In this document: one piece after another, positions 1 to 6,594 of the stretch
Layout of the letters: each line of letters opens with the position of its first letter
How positions within the stretch are numbered: the first letter of the stretch is position 1
Virus record (IMG/VR): IMGVR_UViG_3300030020_000070
Span: 1 to 31,019 of that record
DNA: 31,019 bases
DNA from: a virus
Reading direction: 5' to 3' (one strand)
Translations under genes and position numbers: made by a program
Notes under the pieces: model-generated
The model's database searches: none
The model's input: only the letters and a program-made list of their open reading frames with translations
What the model was told of the DNA's origin: nothing

Positions 1-60
1 GAGTGGTAAGCGAGAGCGAGTGGTCAGTGGTAAGCGAGAGCGAGTGGTAAGTGGTAAGGG
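1..60. repeat. GTGGTAA-type short tandem repeat tract (copy 1)
   Basis: Two near-identical blocks built from GTGGTAAGCGAGAGCGA fill the first 60 bases. The same word family returns at 11508-11613 and 15774-15967, so this is a dispersed simple-repeat family and not a gene. The left end is cut by the window edge. No ORF with a plausible start uses it. Confidence 0.75.
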
Positions 61-62
61 AA

Positions 63-102
63 GCACCTGAGCACCTGAGCACCTGAGCACCTAAGAACCT
101 TC
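63..102. repeat. octamer direct repeats upstream of parA (candidate partition site or operator)
   Basis: Five head-to-tail 8-bp units are visible: GCACCTGA three times, then GCACCTAA and the degenerate GAACCTTC. They end just before the parA start. Two related octamers (GCACTTAG, GCGCTTAG) lie at 1063-1078, at the end of the partner gene. Centromeres and operators bound by ribbon-helix-helix partition proteins are usually arrays of short direct repeats, so a partition-site or autoregulation role is a reasonable inference. No binding evidence is available from sequence alone. Confidence 0.5.
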
Positions 103-123
103 GGAATGGGGAGCGTGAGCACG

Positions 124-777
124 ATGATCATCACCGTAGCGAGCTACAAAGGCGGCGTGGGCAAGACAACCACCGCGGTGCACCTGGCCGCATACCTGGA
201 GACGCTGGCGCCGACGCTGCTGCTGGATGGCGACCAGACACGCAACGCGACCGCGTGGGCGCAACGTGGCGACGGCTTCCCTTTCCGCGTGGCGACGATC
301 GACCAGGCGGCGAAGCTGGCGCGCAGTTACAACCACATCGTGATCGACACCGGCCAGCGCCCCAGCGGCGACGACCTGAAGGCCGCGGCCGAGGGATGCG
401 ACCTGCTGGTGGTGCCCACGGTGCCGGCGGCGCTGGAGACCGATGGCCTGGGCCAGACCATCCGCGCGCTGCAGGGCATCGACGCCGCCTTCCGGGTGCT
501 GCTGACCTCGGTGCCTGCATACGCCGCCAAGGAGTCCGCCGAGCTGCGCGCGCTGCTGGCCGCGGCCCGTGCGCCGGTGTTCGCGCAGGAGATTCCGCGG
601 CTGGAAGCCTTCAAGAAAGCGGCGGCGGCGGGCTGCATCGTCGACAAGGCCGAGGACCGCAACGCCGCGCGGGCGTGGGCAGCATACGTCGCCGTCGGAG
701 GTGAACTTCGTTCCGTTCTCGACGCTGCGCGTGAAAGATCGAAAGACAGCGACCAACGCATGGAGGCCCACGCATGA
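124..777 (+). CDS. parA: ParA-family partition ATPase
   Basis: This encodes a short (217-residue) ParA/MinD-type P-loop ATPase. The deviant Walker A motif KGGVGKTTT lies at residues 9-17, the switch-like segment LLLDGDQ follows near residue 38, and the Walker B strand HIVIDTG lies near residue 80. It has no N-terminal helix-turn-helix, as in small type Ib plasmid ParA proteins that act with a separate DNA-binding partner. I chose ATG 124 because the GGGGAG at 108-113 is suitably spaced and the family starts directly with the first beta strand. ATG 106 would add six residues and lacks a good ribosome site. Its stop overlaps the start of the next gene by four bases. Expected role: ATP-driven positioning of plasmid or phage-plasmid DNA over the nucleoid. 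A chromosomal or cargo-positioning ParA is the alternative. Confidence 0.88.
   Translation: MIITVASYKGGVGKTTTAVHLAAYLETLAPTLLLDGDQTRNATAWAQRGDGFPFRVATIDQAAKLARSYNHIVIDTGQRPSGDDLKAAAEGCDLLVVPTVPAALETDGLGQTIRALQGIDAAFRVLLTSVPAYAAKESAELRALLAAARAPVFAQEIPRLEAFKKAAAAGCIVDKAEDRNAARAWAAYVAVGGELRSVLDAARERSKDSDQRMEAHA
706..722. repeat. dispersed CTTCG-CCGTTCTCGA motif, copy inside parA
   Basis: The 17-mer CTTCGTTCCGTTCTCGA lies in the last part of parA and is followed by GCGCGTGAAAG. Close copies occur at 9691-9707, 14750-14766 and 15488-15504, all at gene ends. This copy is read as protein (LRSVLDAARERSKD), so the parA 3' end may incorporate a repeat element. Confidence 0.5.
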
Positions 778-1070
778 GCACGCCGAAGAGCACACTCGCC
801 TCCGCATTCGCGGGCATCAAGGCAGCGCAGTCACCCGAAGCCGGTAGTGACCCCCGACGTAAAAGCGCGCAAGAGGCGCCGCATCTGGTGGCGAAGCCGC
901 CGGCAGCAGCCGGCAAGAGCGCGAAGAGCACCAACCCGGACTTTGAGCCGGTGAAGATCTACATCCGCAAGGACACGCGCAAAGCGGCCGCGCGGTTGTG
1001 GGAGGATCGCGACGGCGGCGACTTCTCCGAACTGGTTGAGCATCTGCTGAGCGAGTACCTGGGCACTTAG
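774..1070 (+). CDS. ribbon-helix-helix partition partner (ParG/ParB-like small protein)
   Basis: A 98-residue protein whose start codon overlaps the parA stop (ATGA). GGAGG at 762-766 lies seven bases upstream of the ATG. The first ~55 residues are Ala/Lys/Pro-rich and look disordered. The last ~40 residues (VKIYIRKDTRKAAARLW onward) have the strand-helix-helix pattern of MetJ/Arc or CopG-type DNA-binding domains. A flexible N-terminus plus a C-terminal RHH domain, directly downstream of a small ParA, is the layout of ParG-type centromere-binding proteins, which bind the partition site, stimulate ParA and repress the operon. The octamer repeats at 63-102 and 1063-1078 are candidate targets. 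The RHH call comes from pattern reading only; a CopG-like regulator without partition function is possible. Confidence 0.65.
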   Translation: MSTPKSTLASAFAGIKAAQSPEAGSDPRRKSAQEAPHLVAKPPAAAGKSAKSTNPDFEPVKIYIRKDTRKAAARLWEDRDGGDFSELVEHLLSEYLGT

Positions 1071-1095
1071 GCGCTTAGGCGCTGGAGGTTGACCG

Positions 1096-1437
1096 ATGAC
1101 TGAGAAGGGAATCGAGAGTGAACTCGCCGGGGCCGACCACGGGCTGATTCGTTGGTGTAAATGCGCGGAGATGTACTACCGCAACAACCACGACGGGACG
1201 CGCGACTACACCATCAAAGGCGTTTCGTCATGCCCTATGTGCCATGGGTCTGGGTACGTGGCCCGATGTGTGGATTGCAGCGGCGCTGGCGTGGTGCGGA
1301 ACGCAAGGTGCGCCGCGTGCGGTGGGTGTGGAGTCAGGAGCAAGGAGGCACCCTGGAGGCCGCTTGGCCCGCTCGCCGATGTGATGGACCGCAGCCCGAT
1401 CGGCACACCCTATGGAGCGGAGGAGCCAACACGATGA
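1096..1437 (+). CDS. DnaJ-type zinc-finger-like small protein
   Basis: A 113-residue protein with a good GGAGG site (about 1083-1087) upstream. The middle holds consecutive CxxCxGxG-like knuckles, CPMCHGSGYV, CVDCSGAGVV and CAACGGCGV, preceded by CKC. This is the cysteine-rich zinc-binding pattern of the DnaJ central domain, but no J domain or substrate-binding domain is present. Similar stand-alone zinc knuckles are frequent in phage early regions and are presumed to mediate protein or nucleic-acid contacts. It is the first of four cysteine-rich genes in this coupled cluster. The function is not recognised beyond probable zinc binding. Confidence 0.75.
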   Translation: MTEKGIESELAGADHGLIRWCKCAEMYYRNNHDGTRDYTIKGVSSCPMCHGSGYVARCVDCSGAGVVRNARCAACGGCGVRSKEAPWRPLGPLADVMDRSPIGTPYGAEEPTR

Positions 1438-1670
1438 GCGAGGCAGAAACAAGGTGGATTCGGATTTTGATGACCGCGTTGGAAGAGTCGGTGAAGCTGC
1501 AGAGCCACTACGCCGAGCTTTTAAATATGCACGATGGTGGAGAACGCAGGACGTTCCCGCACGCGACAGATTGGCTCGAACGTCTGCTGGTCACCGAAAT
1601 TATCCCATTGTCCGAGGTTAACGGAATTCTTAATTCGCTTGCCCAATCGGCAGCCGAGCTCAAGCCATGA
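1434..1670 (+). CDS. small hypothetical protein
   Basis: A 78-residue protein starting at the ATG that overlaps the upstream stop (ATGA, 1434-1437), with GGAGG about 15 bases upstream. It has no cysteines and reads as a helical, mixed-charge protein (ETRWIRILMTALEESVKLQ near the start, then WLERLLVTEIIPLSEVNGIL). It ends in another four-base ATGA overlap with the next gene, so it is almost certainly translated as part of the chain. No family is recognised. An upstream in-frame extension exists but would run through the coding sequence of the preceding gene in a different frame, so I reject it. Confidence 0.65.
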   Translation: MSEAETRWIRILMTALEESVKLQSHYAELLNMHDGGERRTFPHATDWLERLLVTEIIPLSEVNGILNSLAQSAAELKP

Positions 1671-2149
1671 GAACGATTGGGATAGCGCCGGGGGATGCAG
1701 TGTTGCTGGTCGAGCGGCGCGGCGCGCAGCAGATCGTCCACAACGCGCTGGTGTGCTCGCTGTCGATGGATGCCGCGCAGGCGGGTACGCTGGGCGAGAC
1801 CATGATCGACGCGGCGTTTGTGAGCGCAATTGCGGGCTTTGCCGAGGGCTTACCGCGGAAGATGCGGCCGGATGCCGACCTGGACTGGCCGCATGGGATG
1901 GTCCACGCGCGCGACGTCGTCCACATCAGCCACCGCGACTGGATCGAAGGCCGCGCCGGGTTGGCGTACGAGGAGTTGCCAGGGCCGACGCCGGGCATGT
2001 GCCGCTACTGCCGATGCACCGAACAGCGCGCGTGTGCGGCGGGTTGCTGGTGGCTCTACCCCGACGACCGGACGGTCTGCAGCAGCCCGGAGTGCGAGGC
2101 GAAGTGGGTGCGGGACAACAAACTGCGGGCAGGAGGGCGGGCGATATGA
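1667..2149 (+). CDS. cysteine-rich zinc-binding phage-type hypothetical protein
   Basis: A 160-residue protein, coupled at both ends through ATGA overlaps. The first ~105 residues resemble an unassigned alpha/beta domain. The C-terminus carries CRYCRCTEQRACAAGCWW followed by CSSPEC, a pattern (CxxC-x5-C-x3-C-W...C-x4-C) often seen at the ends of hypothetical phage proteins and consistent with a structural zinc site. The first half contains a GDAVLLVERRGAQQIVHNAL stretch with no family I can name. The role is unknown; the neighbours suggest early or accessory phage function. Confidence 0.7.
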   Translation: MRTIGIAPGDAVLLVERRGAQQIVHNALVCSLSMDAAQAGTLGETMIDAAFVSAIAGFAEGLPRKMRPDADLDWPHGMVHARDVVHISHRDWIEGRAGLAYEELPGPTPGMCRYCRCTEQRACAAGCWWLYPDDRTVCSSPECEAKWVRDNKLRAGGRAI

Positions 2150-2328
2150 CCCAGCACTATCCCAAGGGGACGATCAGCATTCGGAAGTGGTGCAACACCT
2201 GCGGCAGGGAGACGGAGCACTCGGTCAGCGACGGCAGGGTAGGCCGCTGCGTCCAGGACCACCATCCGCCCAGCCAGCCGAAGCCGGCAAAGCCCGCGAA
2301 AGCAGAACAGGGGGGATTGTTTCCATGA
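2146..2328 (+). CDS. small zinc-ribbon protein with possible clamp-binding tail
   Basis: A 60-residue protein starting at the ATG that overlaps the preceding stop. It has a CNTCGRETEHSVSDGRVGRC zinc-ribbon half followed by a Pro/Lys linker (PPSQPKPAKPAKAE) and the terminal residues QGGLFP. The end resembles the QL[SD]LF-type peptide that binds the bacterial sliding clamp DnaN, placed on a flexible tail as in known clamp-binding proteins; this is an inference from a five-residue match. Its stop overlaps the start of the next gene. Confidence 0.65.
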   Translation: MTQHYPKGTISIRKWCNTCGRETEHSVSDGRVGRCVQDHHPPSQPKPAKPAKAEQGGLFP

Positions 2329-2528
2329 AGATCAAGAGCACGGAGATTACGGTGAACGGCGCGACCTGGAACACGAACCAGCGGCGCCGGGACATTGCCT
2401 GCACGGTCTGCGAGGTGTCGACCAAGGGCCGGCTGAACGGCAAGCCGTACTGCCTCGATTGCGGAATGAAGGAGCTGCTGAAGCCGCTCTCCGAGGTTAA
2501 GGATTTTCTGGGGGGTTTGTTCGCATGA
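2325..2528 (+). CDS. small zinc-ribbon hypothetical protein
   Basis: A 67-residue protein, again linked by ATGA overlaps on both sides. A CTVC...CLDCG pair separated by about 16 residues makes a zinc ribbon in the centre. The C-terminal 25 residues form a short amphipathic helix ending FLGGLFA. The GLF-containing end echoes the preceding protein but lacks the Gln expected of a clamp-binding peptide. No specific function is recognised. Confidence 0.65.
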   Translation: MKIKSTEITVNGATWNTNQRRRDIACTVCEVSTKGRLNGKPYCLDCGMKELLKPLSEVKDFLGGLFA

Positions 2529-3142
2529 GGCCGGCGAAGGTGGTGGTGCTGGCGTGCAGCGATGAAGGGAAGCTGAGTGTGCGCCGGTTTCTATTCCGCA
2601 CGCGGGGCTATCGCGTGGCCTCGGCAGCGACCGCGGAAGAAGCGCTGGCCATCCTCGGGATCGGGGTCGGCGGCCTGGGCAAGGCGGGCCCGGATGCCGA
2701 AATGCAGCAGGTGGATCTGCTGCTGGTCGAATTGCCGCTGCAGGGCTTCGGCGCGGAGGTCCTGCGCCAGGCCAAGCGGCTGCTCCCGAGTTTGCGCACG
2801 CTGCTGCTCTGCCACCATACCGAAGTAGAGTACGACCGCGAGATCGCCGATGTCATCCTGCCGCCGGAGGCGGGGCGGGCGGAGCTGCTGGAGCGCGCCA
2901 AGATTCTATGCATACGCAAACGCGGCCCGACGAAGAAGCCGCCGGCGAGGGCGCTGCCACCATTCGGCAGCAAGAGCGACGGCGTGCATCTCTCCGACCT
3001 GCGCGCGGCGCGGGAAAGGCACGGCGCGACCGACCCGAGCTACTGGAAGATGGTCAACGGGGAGCGCGTTCACTTCGACCCAAATGTGACCATGGGCGCG
3101 GAGTTTCTGGAGTACGGGCCGAAGAAGAAGGGAGCAGCATGA
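2525..3142 (+). CDS. degenerate response-regulator receiver protein
   Basis: A 205-residue protein whose first ~120 residues follow the CheY/receiver fold: a VVVLACSDE first strand, a helix and GYRVASAATAEEAL second strand, then VDLLLVELPLQGFG where the phospho-acceptor strand should be. The acceptor Asp is replaced by Glu69, and the usual Lys-Pro near the end of the fifth strand is replaced by Pro-Pro (ILPPEA). It therefore looks like a pseudo-receiver locked in one state, not a phosphorylatable regulator. Residues 130-205 form a basic, Pro-rich linker and a short unassigned domain (LSDLRAARERHGATDPSYW). No DNA-binding output domain is visible. It is part of the coupled chain and may act by protein-protein contact. 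Confidence 0.65.
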   Translation: MRPAKVVVLACSDEGKLSVRRFLFRTRGYRVASAATAEEALAILGIGVGGLGKAGPDAEMQQVDLLLVELPLQGFGAEVLRQAKRLLPSLRTLLLCHHTEVEYDREIADVILPPEAGRAELLERAKILCIRKRGPTKKPPARALPPFGSKSDGVHLSDLRAARERHGATDPSYWKMVNGERVHFDPNVTMGAEFLEYGPKKKGAA

Positions 3143-3152
3143 GCGATTATTC

Positions 3153-3171
3153 AAAGGAGGACCCACCGATG
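3153..3171 (+). promoter_or_regulatory. strong Shine-Dalgarno deciding the start at 3169
   Basis: AAAGGAGG at 3153-3160 lies eight bases upstream of ATG 3169. It is the best ribosome site in the left region. An alternative ATG at 3139 overlaps the previous stop (ATGA) and is in frame, so both starts could be used, giving products of 284 and 274 residues. Confidence 0.6.
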
Positions 3172-3993
3172 GACAACGAACTGGAGAACGGCAAGGCGAA
3201 GGCTTCGCCAGCACTGGCGGACCGCCTCGCGAAATACTTCGACAAGGCAGTCATCGACCAAAACACCGAAGTTCAAACGCGGCCGAACCTGCACGCGGTC
3301 GCCGTCAATGCAACCGAGATGAAAGAGTCCAATGCGCAGATCGGCGAGTACCTGCGCGCGAAGCTGGAGGCGCTGGAGGCCGAGCACGCCGAGATTCAGA
3401 GCGCGGTGGACATTGCGACTGAGAACAAGTGGGCATCAGATGCCCTGGTCAATGTGGGCAAGCGACTCGAACGCCAGGTGACGTATTACGGGAAGCTGCT
3501 GCTGGCCGTCGACGCGGGCTTTACGATCGTGCCCAACATGCCCTGCGATCAATTCGCCATCCGGACGTCGCGGGCGAGGCCGCTGCGCCAGGAGAGAATC
3601 GAGAGCCACTTCTACAAAATGACCCCGAGGGTGCCCGACGAGAAAGCGCAGATTTTACAGCCAGGCGAAGGCCGGAACGAGTCCCCAGTCCAGCGGGTGC
3701 TCAAACAAGTCACCCTGGAGAAGATGCCGGACCAAGACAGGATCACCGTCCGCGCCTGGGCGGACGACTGGACACCGATCGAGTTTCCGTTTGCCGCCGC
3801 GCGGCCGGTGGTGATGACCGCGACGCAGGCCGCGATGGCGCTGAAGCTGTTCGACCGCATCGGCCTGGTGCCGCAAAGTGTAAGGAACGACGCGGACCCG
3901 ATCGTGCTCGGGCAGATTGTTTTGCGAGAGAGCGGTTGGGAGCGTATGACGAGCTTCCTGATCGCATGGCATCTGGACCTGCGGACGCTCTGA
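3169..3993 (+). CDS. hypothetical protein (unknown, conserved-looking)
   Basis: A 274-residue protein from ATG 3169. After an acidic, Lys-rich start there is a helical stretch likely to be a coiled coil (GEYLRAKLEALEAEHAEIQS, residues ~60-80). A mixed alpha/beta region then contains LLAVDAGFTIVPNMPCDQFA and RITVRAWADDWTPIEFPFAA, and the end is amphipathic helical (FLIAWHLDLRTL). There is no signal peptide, membrane segment or recognisable catalytic motif. Codon usage and GC content match the neighbours. It closes the coupled chain; the next gene starts 17 bases downstream without overlap. The function is unknown. Confidence 0.7.
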   Translation: MDNELENGKAKASPALADRLAKYFDKAVIDQNTEVQTRPNLHAVAVNATEMKESNAQIGEYLRAKLEALEAEHAEIQSAVDIATENKWASDALVNVGKRLERQVTYYGKLLLAVDAGFTIVPNMPCDQFAIRTSRARPLRQERIESHFYKMTPRVPDEKAQILQPGEGRNESPVQRVLKQVTLEKMPDQDRITVRAWADDWTPIEFPFAAARPVVMTATQAAMALKLFDRIGLVPQSVRNDADPIVLGQIVLRESGWERMTSFLIAWHLDLRTL

Positions 3994-4010
3994 CCGGCGT
4001 CTAATGAATC

Positions 4011-4712
4011 ATGTTCAAGAACACGGTGCTGAAGGCGCTGGGCGACGACGTGATCGAGCGGCTGAAGTTGCGGCCGGTGACCTTCGCGGTTCAGCACGAG
4101 TTGGAATATCCAGGCACGCCCATCGACAAAATCTACTTCGTCGAAGAGGGCATGGCGTCGATGACCGTCACCTTCTACGACGGGACACAGGTCGAAGTGG
4201 GGATGTTTGGCTGCGAGTCGATTATCGGGATATCGGCGTTGATGGGGACGAAACAAAGCCTGAACCGCGCCTACACGCAAATCGCCGGCAAAGGCTATAG
4301 CTCGCCGGTGGAGCAGGCGCGGCGGGAGTTCGCGCGCGGCGAAGTATTCCAAATGCTGGCGCTGCGCTACGTGCAGGTCCAGCTTGTCCAGTCGATGCAA
4401 TCGGCCGCCTGCAACGCGCGCCACAACTTTGAGCAGCGCCTGGCTCGGTGGCTGCTGATCTGCGCGGACCGCGCGCATAGTGAAACCTTCGAGATGTCGC
4501 AGGAGTATATGGCGCAGATGCTGGGCACGACGCGATCGACAATTTCAATCGCGGCGGGGAAGTTGAAGGAGTTGCGGCTGGTCGAATACACGCGCGGCGT
4601 GGTGCGAATCATCAATCCAGCGGGACTCGAAAACGTGGCGTGCGAGTGCTACCGGGTCATCAAATACCACCTGGACAACTATGACGGGTTTGACAGCCGG
4701 GTTGTTTCTTAG
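4011..4712 (+). CDS. Crp/Fnr-family transcriptional regulator
   Basis: A 233-residue regulator with the two-domain Crp/Fnr layout. Residues ~15-120 form a cyclic-nucleotide-binding-type beta roll (IYFVEEGMASMTVTFYDGTQVEVGMFGCESIIGI). A long dimer helix follows (LALRYVQVQLVQSMQSAACN), and a winged helix-turn-helix lies at ~165-210 (MSQEYMAQMLGTTRSTISIA then LVEYTRGVVRIIN). The classical cAMP-contacting Arg-Ser pair is not evident in the beta roll, so the effector, if any, is unknown. There is no good Shine-Dalgarno before ATG 4011. Such regulators are usually host genes; here it sits between the phage-like early cluster and the packaging genes, so it may be a captured regulator or may mark host DNA. 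Confidence 0.88.
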   Translation: MFKNTVLKALGDDVIERLKLRPVTFAVQHELEYPGTPIDKIYFVEEGMASMTVTFYDGTQVEVGMFGCESIIGISALMGTKQSLNRAYTQIAGKGYSSPVEQARREFARGEVFQMLALRYVQVQLVQSMQSAACNARHNFEQRLARWLLICADRAHSETFEMSQEYMAQMLGTTRSTISIAAGKLKELRLVEYTRGVVRIINPAGLENVACECYRVIKYHLDNYDGFDSRVVS

Positions 4713-4724
4713 ACAGGAGCACCA

Positions 4725-5048
4725 ATGGAAACGAATCGCAGAAGGTTCATCACATCCACGGCTGCAGCAGCGTTGGCGCTGGCGGTCATGCCGCGTGCAT
4801 TCGGTTACTCGAAAGCTGGAGAAGAGTATCGCGCGGTCTACATTTTGCGAGAGAACGCGTGGGCGAGGGCCGACTTTGAGGAGTTGCGCAAAGGCGACTG
4901 GTTTCTGTTGTGGGATATGCCGACAGGGATTGAAACGGGTGAGGCGATTTACGAGGCCACTTCTGAGATAACACCGGGGCGCGTGGACGGAATTGAAGCC
5001 AAGACGGTGAAGGTCTGGCTGGATGGCGCCTGGATCGGAAAAGCCTAG
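4725..5048 (+). CDS. small Tat-exported protein of unknown function
   Basis: A 107-residue protein with AGGAG five bases upstream of its ATG. The N-terminus METNRRRFITSTAAAALALA is a typical twin-arginine signal (RRRFI, then a hydrophobic stretch), with likely cleavage after the Ala-rich segment near residue 28. The mature ~80 residues (FEELRKGDWFLLWD... ATSEITPGRVDGIEAKTV) look like a small beta-rich domain. The Crp/Fnr gene ends 12 bases upstream, so the two could be co-transcribed. Its TAG stop overlaps the stop of the convergent next gene in one shared CTAG. The function is unknown; folded export is inferred from the signal. Confidence 0.65.
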   Translation: METNRRRFITSTAAAALALAVMPRAFGYSKAGEEYRAVYILRENAWARADFEELRKGDWFLLWDMPTGIETGEAIYEATSEITPGRVDGIEAKTVKVWLDGAWIGKA

Positions 5049-5599
5049 TCGCGCTGCGGCCAAACCGAAGCATAGGCGCTGAGCGGGACGACTGGATCGA
5101 GCGGCTCAAGCTCGGCAAACATGTCCGGCTTCTCGACGCCGGCGACTTCATCGTAGGTCGAAAGCGAAGCCAAAGGGAGAAAGAACTGTTTTGCGATCGC
5201 GGTGGGAACGCCGGAGCAGGTGAGCACCATCGCGCGGCGCGTGTAAGTCAGCAAATACCACGCCTGCATCCAATCGCCCTGCAGGCTGAGATCAATCTCA
5301 GAGAGAAGACGTTTGCGCTCGGCGATCGGGTCAAGGTCGAGCCAGTGACATGCGCATTCAAAGCTGCGCTCCCACTCATCCTTATCGCTCTGCAGCGGTC
5401 GCAGATCGGAGATCCACCAACGGGCCAGGATGGCGAGGTCGGTGGGTAGACCACCGCTTGTCTTCATCGCTTCATCAACAGCTTGATCCAACACCCGACG
5501 CCAAAACAGCAACGGTGGATCGGAACGCATGCGACGAACAAGTTGCGGCTGGCGCATGTAATGACGCTTGCTTTTGACTGTGGAGAGGGTGAGTGCCAT
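5045..5599 (-). CDS. hypothetical protein, reverse strand
   Basis: A 184-residue protein on the opposite strand, convergent with the preceding gene. The region around residues 60-100 (ARWWISDLRP, then WERSFECACHWLDLDPIAER) has the look of small unassigned phage-associated proteins whose helical core ends in a W-L-x-LDP motif. It contains no catalytic, membrane or signal features. The start is uncertain: ATG at 5599 lacks a clear ribosome site, and an internal Met (MRQPQ, residue 15) has none either. The function is unknown. Confidence 0.6.
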   Translation of the reverse strand: MALTLSTVKSKRHYMRQPQLVRRMRSDPPLLFWRRVLDQAVDEAMKTSGGLPTDLAILARWWISDLRPLQSDKDEWERSFECACHWLDLDPIAERKRLLSEIDLSLQGDWMQAWYLLTYTRRAMVLTCSGVPTAIAKQFFLPLASLSTYDEVAGVEKPDMFAELEPLDPVVPLSAYASVWPQRD

Positions 5600-5991
5600 C
5601 AGATTGCGTCCGCAACGTGCGGGGGGAAGGTGCGCATGAGTACCGAGCTTAGGGCTGAGAATCGCCGGCGTCTGTCAGGCTGCTCACTGTGCGGCTTCGC
5701 ACTTAGGAGGTGGTGGCGCATGACCCTAGACGTACGCGCCAGGCCAATGGAATTGAAACTCCACTTCTGGGTGAGGACGAACACCGCACAGTTGACGGGA
5801 TCGAGCAGCGCACGGCATAACCTACACGGCGCGAGTCTCGGCGCCAAGCCAGCAGCTCTGTATGCAAGGAAGGGCCTCAGTACCCCGCAACCTCAACGGG
5901 TCCTTCCCAGACATCGCTCGCTGCGGGTGACGCGCTACCGCGAGCCCGGCCTAGCACCATTTTTATTTTTTTTAGTTTTCCGTTTCCGCCG
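5600..5991. other. non-coding gap upstream of the small terminase (candidate cos region)
   Basis: About 390 bases without a convincing gene. It includes AGGAGG ahead of an ATG at 5720, but that frame runs 178 bases into the terminase gene and encodes basic, low-complexity sequence. It also holds a GC-rich stretch with partial dyads (GCGGGTGACGCGCTACCGC near 5925-5945) and the T-rich tract at about 5960-5980, close to the terminase start. In lambda-type phages the cos site lies just upstream of nu1, so this is the natural place to look for cosN and terminase-binding sites. I cannot identify the cut site from sequence alone. Confidence 0.35.
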
Positions 5992-6594
5992 ATGCCGAAG
6001 ATCAAACAGCCCGCGAAGCACGATGCCCTGGCGATCGACGACGTTGCGGCCCTCCTTTTTGTCACCGACCGCACCATTCGCAACTGGCTCAAAGAGCGTG
6101 ACATGCCCTCTGTCGCCGACGAGCGCGGGCGGCGCTTCATCTGGTCGGACGTGCTGCCCTGGTACGTGAAAATGAGGGCCGACGATGACGGAAATGCACG
6201 GAAGCGAGCCGTCTCCTGGCCGCCCACAGCACCGGTCGGTGAGCCGACAGGTCCTGATGCCGGTTGGTCGGAGCTGCAGAAGCTCCAGGAGCGCAAGAAT
6301 GAGCTACGCGAGGCTGGCGCCGAGGCGGTCCTGCGCAATGCGATCGCGTCGGCGGATCTCCGCGAGCTCGAGCTGGCGGAGCGCCGCGGCCAGGTAGTCG
6401 CCGTCGACGACGTCGCCCGCACCATGCAGGACACCGCAAAAAACCTTCAGACCAAGATCCTCGGCTGGCCCACGCTGATGATCGGCCGTGTCTTCGGGCT
6501 CCGCGATCGCAACCAGCTCTTCGGCGTACTGACCAGCTCCGCGCGCGACCTCTGCGCCGACCTGGCCAGCGGGAGTAAGGCGCCCGATGCCTAG
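5992..6594 (+). CDS. terminase small subunit (Nu1-like)
   Basis: A 200-residue DNA-packaging protein. The N-terminus (DALAIDDVAALLFVTDRTIR and on to WSDVLPWYV) is a winged helix-turn-helix of the excisionase/Nu1 type, which recognises the cos site. The middle is a long helical segment (ELQKLQERKNELREAGAEAV) for oligomerisation, and the C-terminus contacts the large subunit. It overlaps the large terminase start by eight bases, as expected for a packaging pair. No Shine-Dalgarno is visible: only T-rich sequence and CCGTTTCCGCCG precede the ATG, so a short-leader or leaderless start is possible. Confidence 0.85.
   Translation: MPKIKQPAKHDALAIDDVAALLFVTDRTIRNWLKERDMPSVADERGRRFIWSDVLPWYVKMRADDDGNARKRAVSWPPTAPVGEPTGPDAGWSELQKLQERKNELREAGAEAVLRNAIASADLRELELAERRGQVVAVDDVARTMQDTAKNLQTKILGWPTLMIGRVFGLRDRNQLFGVLTSSARDLCADLASGSKAPDA

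Noticed and set aside
5720-6169. 149-codon frame with a strong AGGAGG site upstream of the small terminase
   Set aside because: It runs 178 bases into the Nu1-like gene in another frame and encodes basic low-complexity sequence. The ribosome-like site is probably coincidental in a G-rich stretch.
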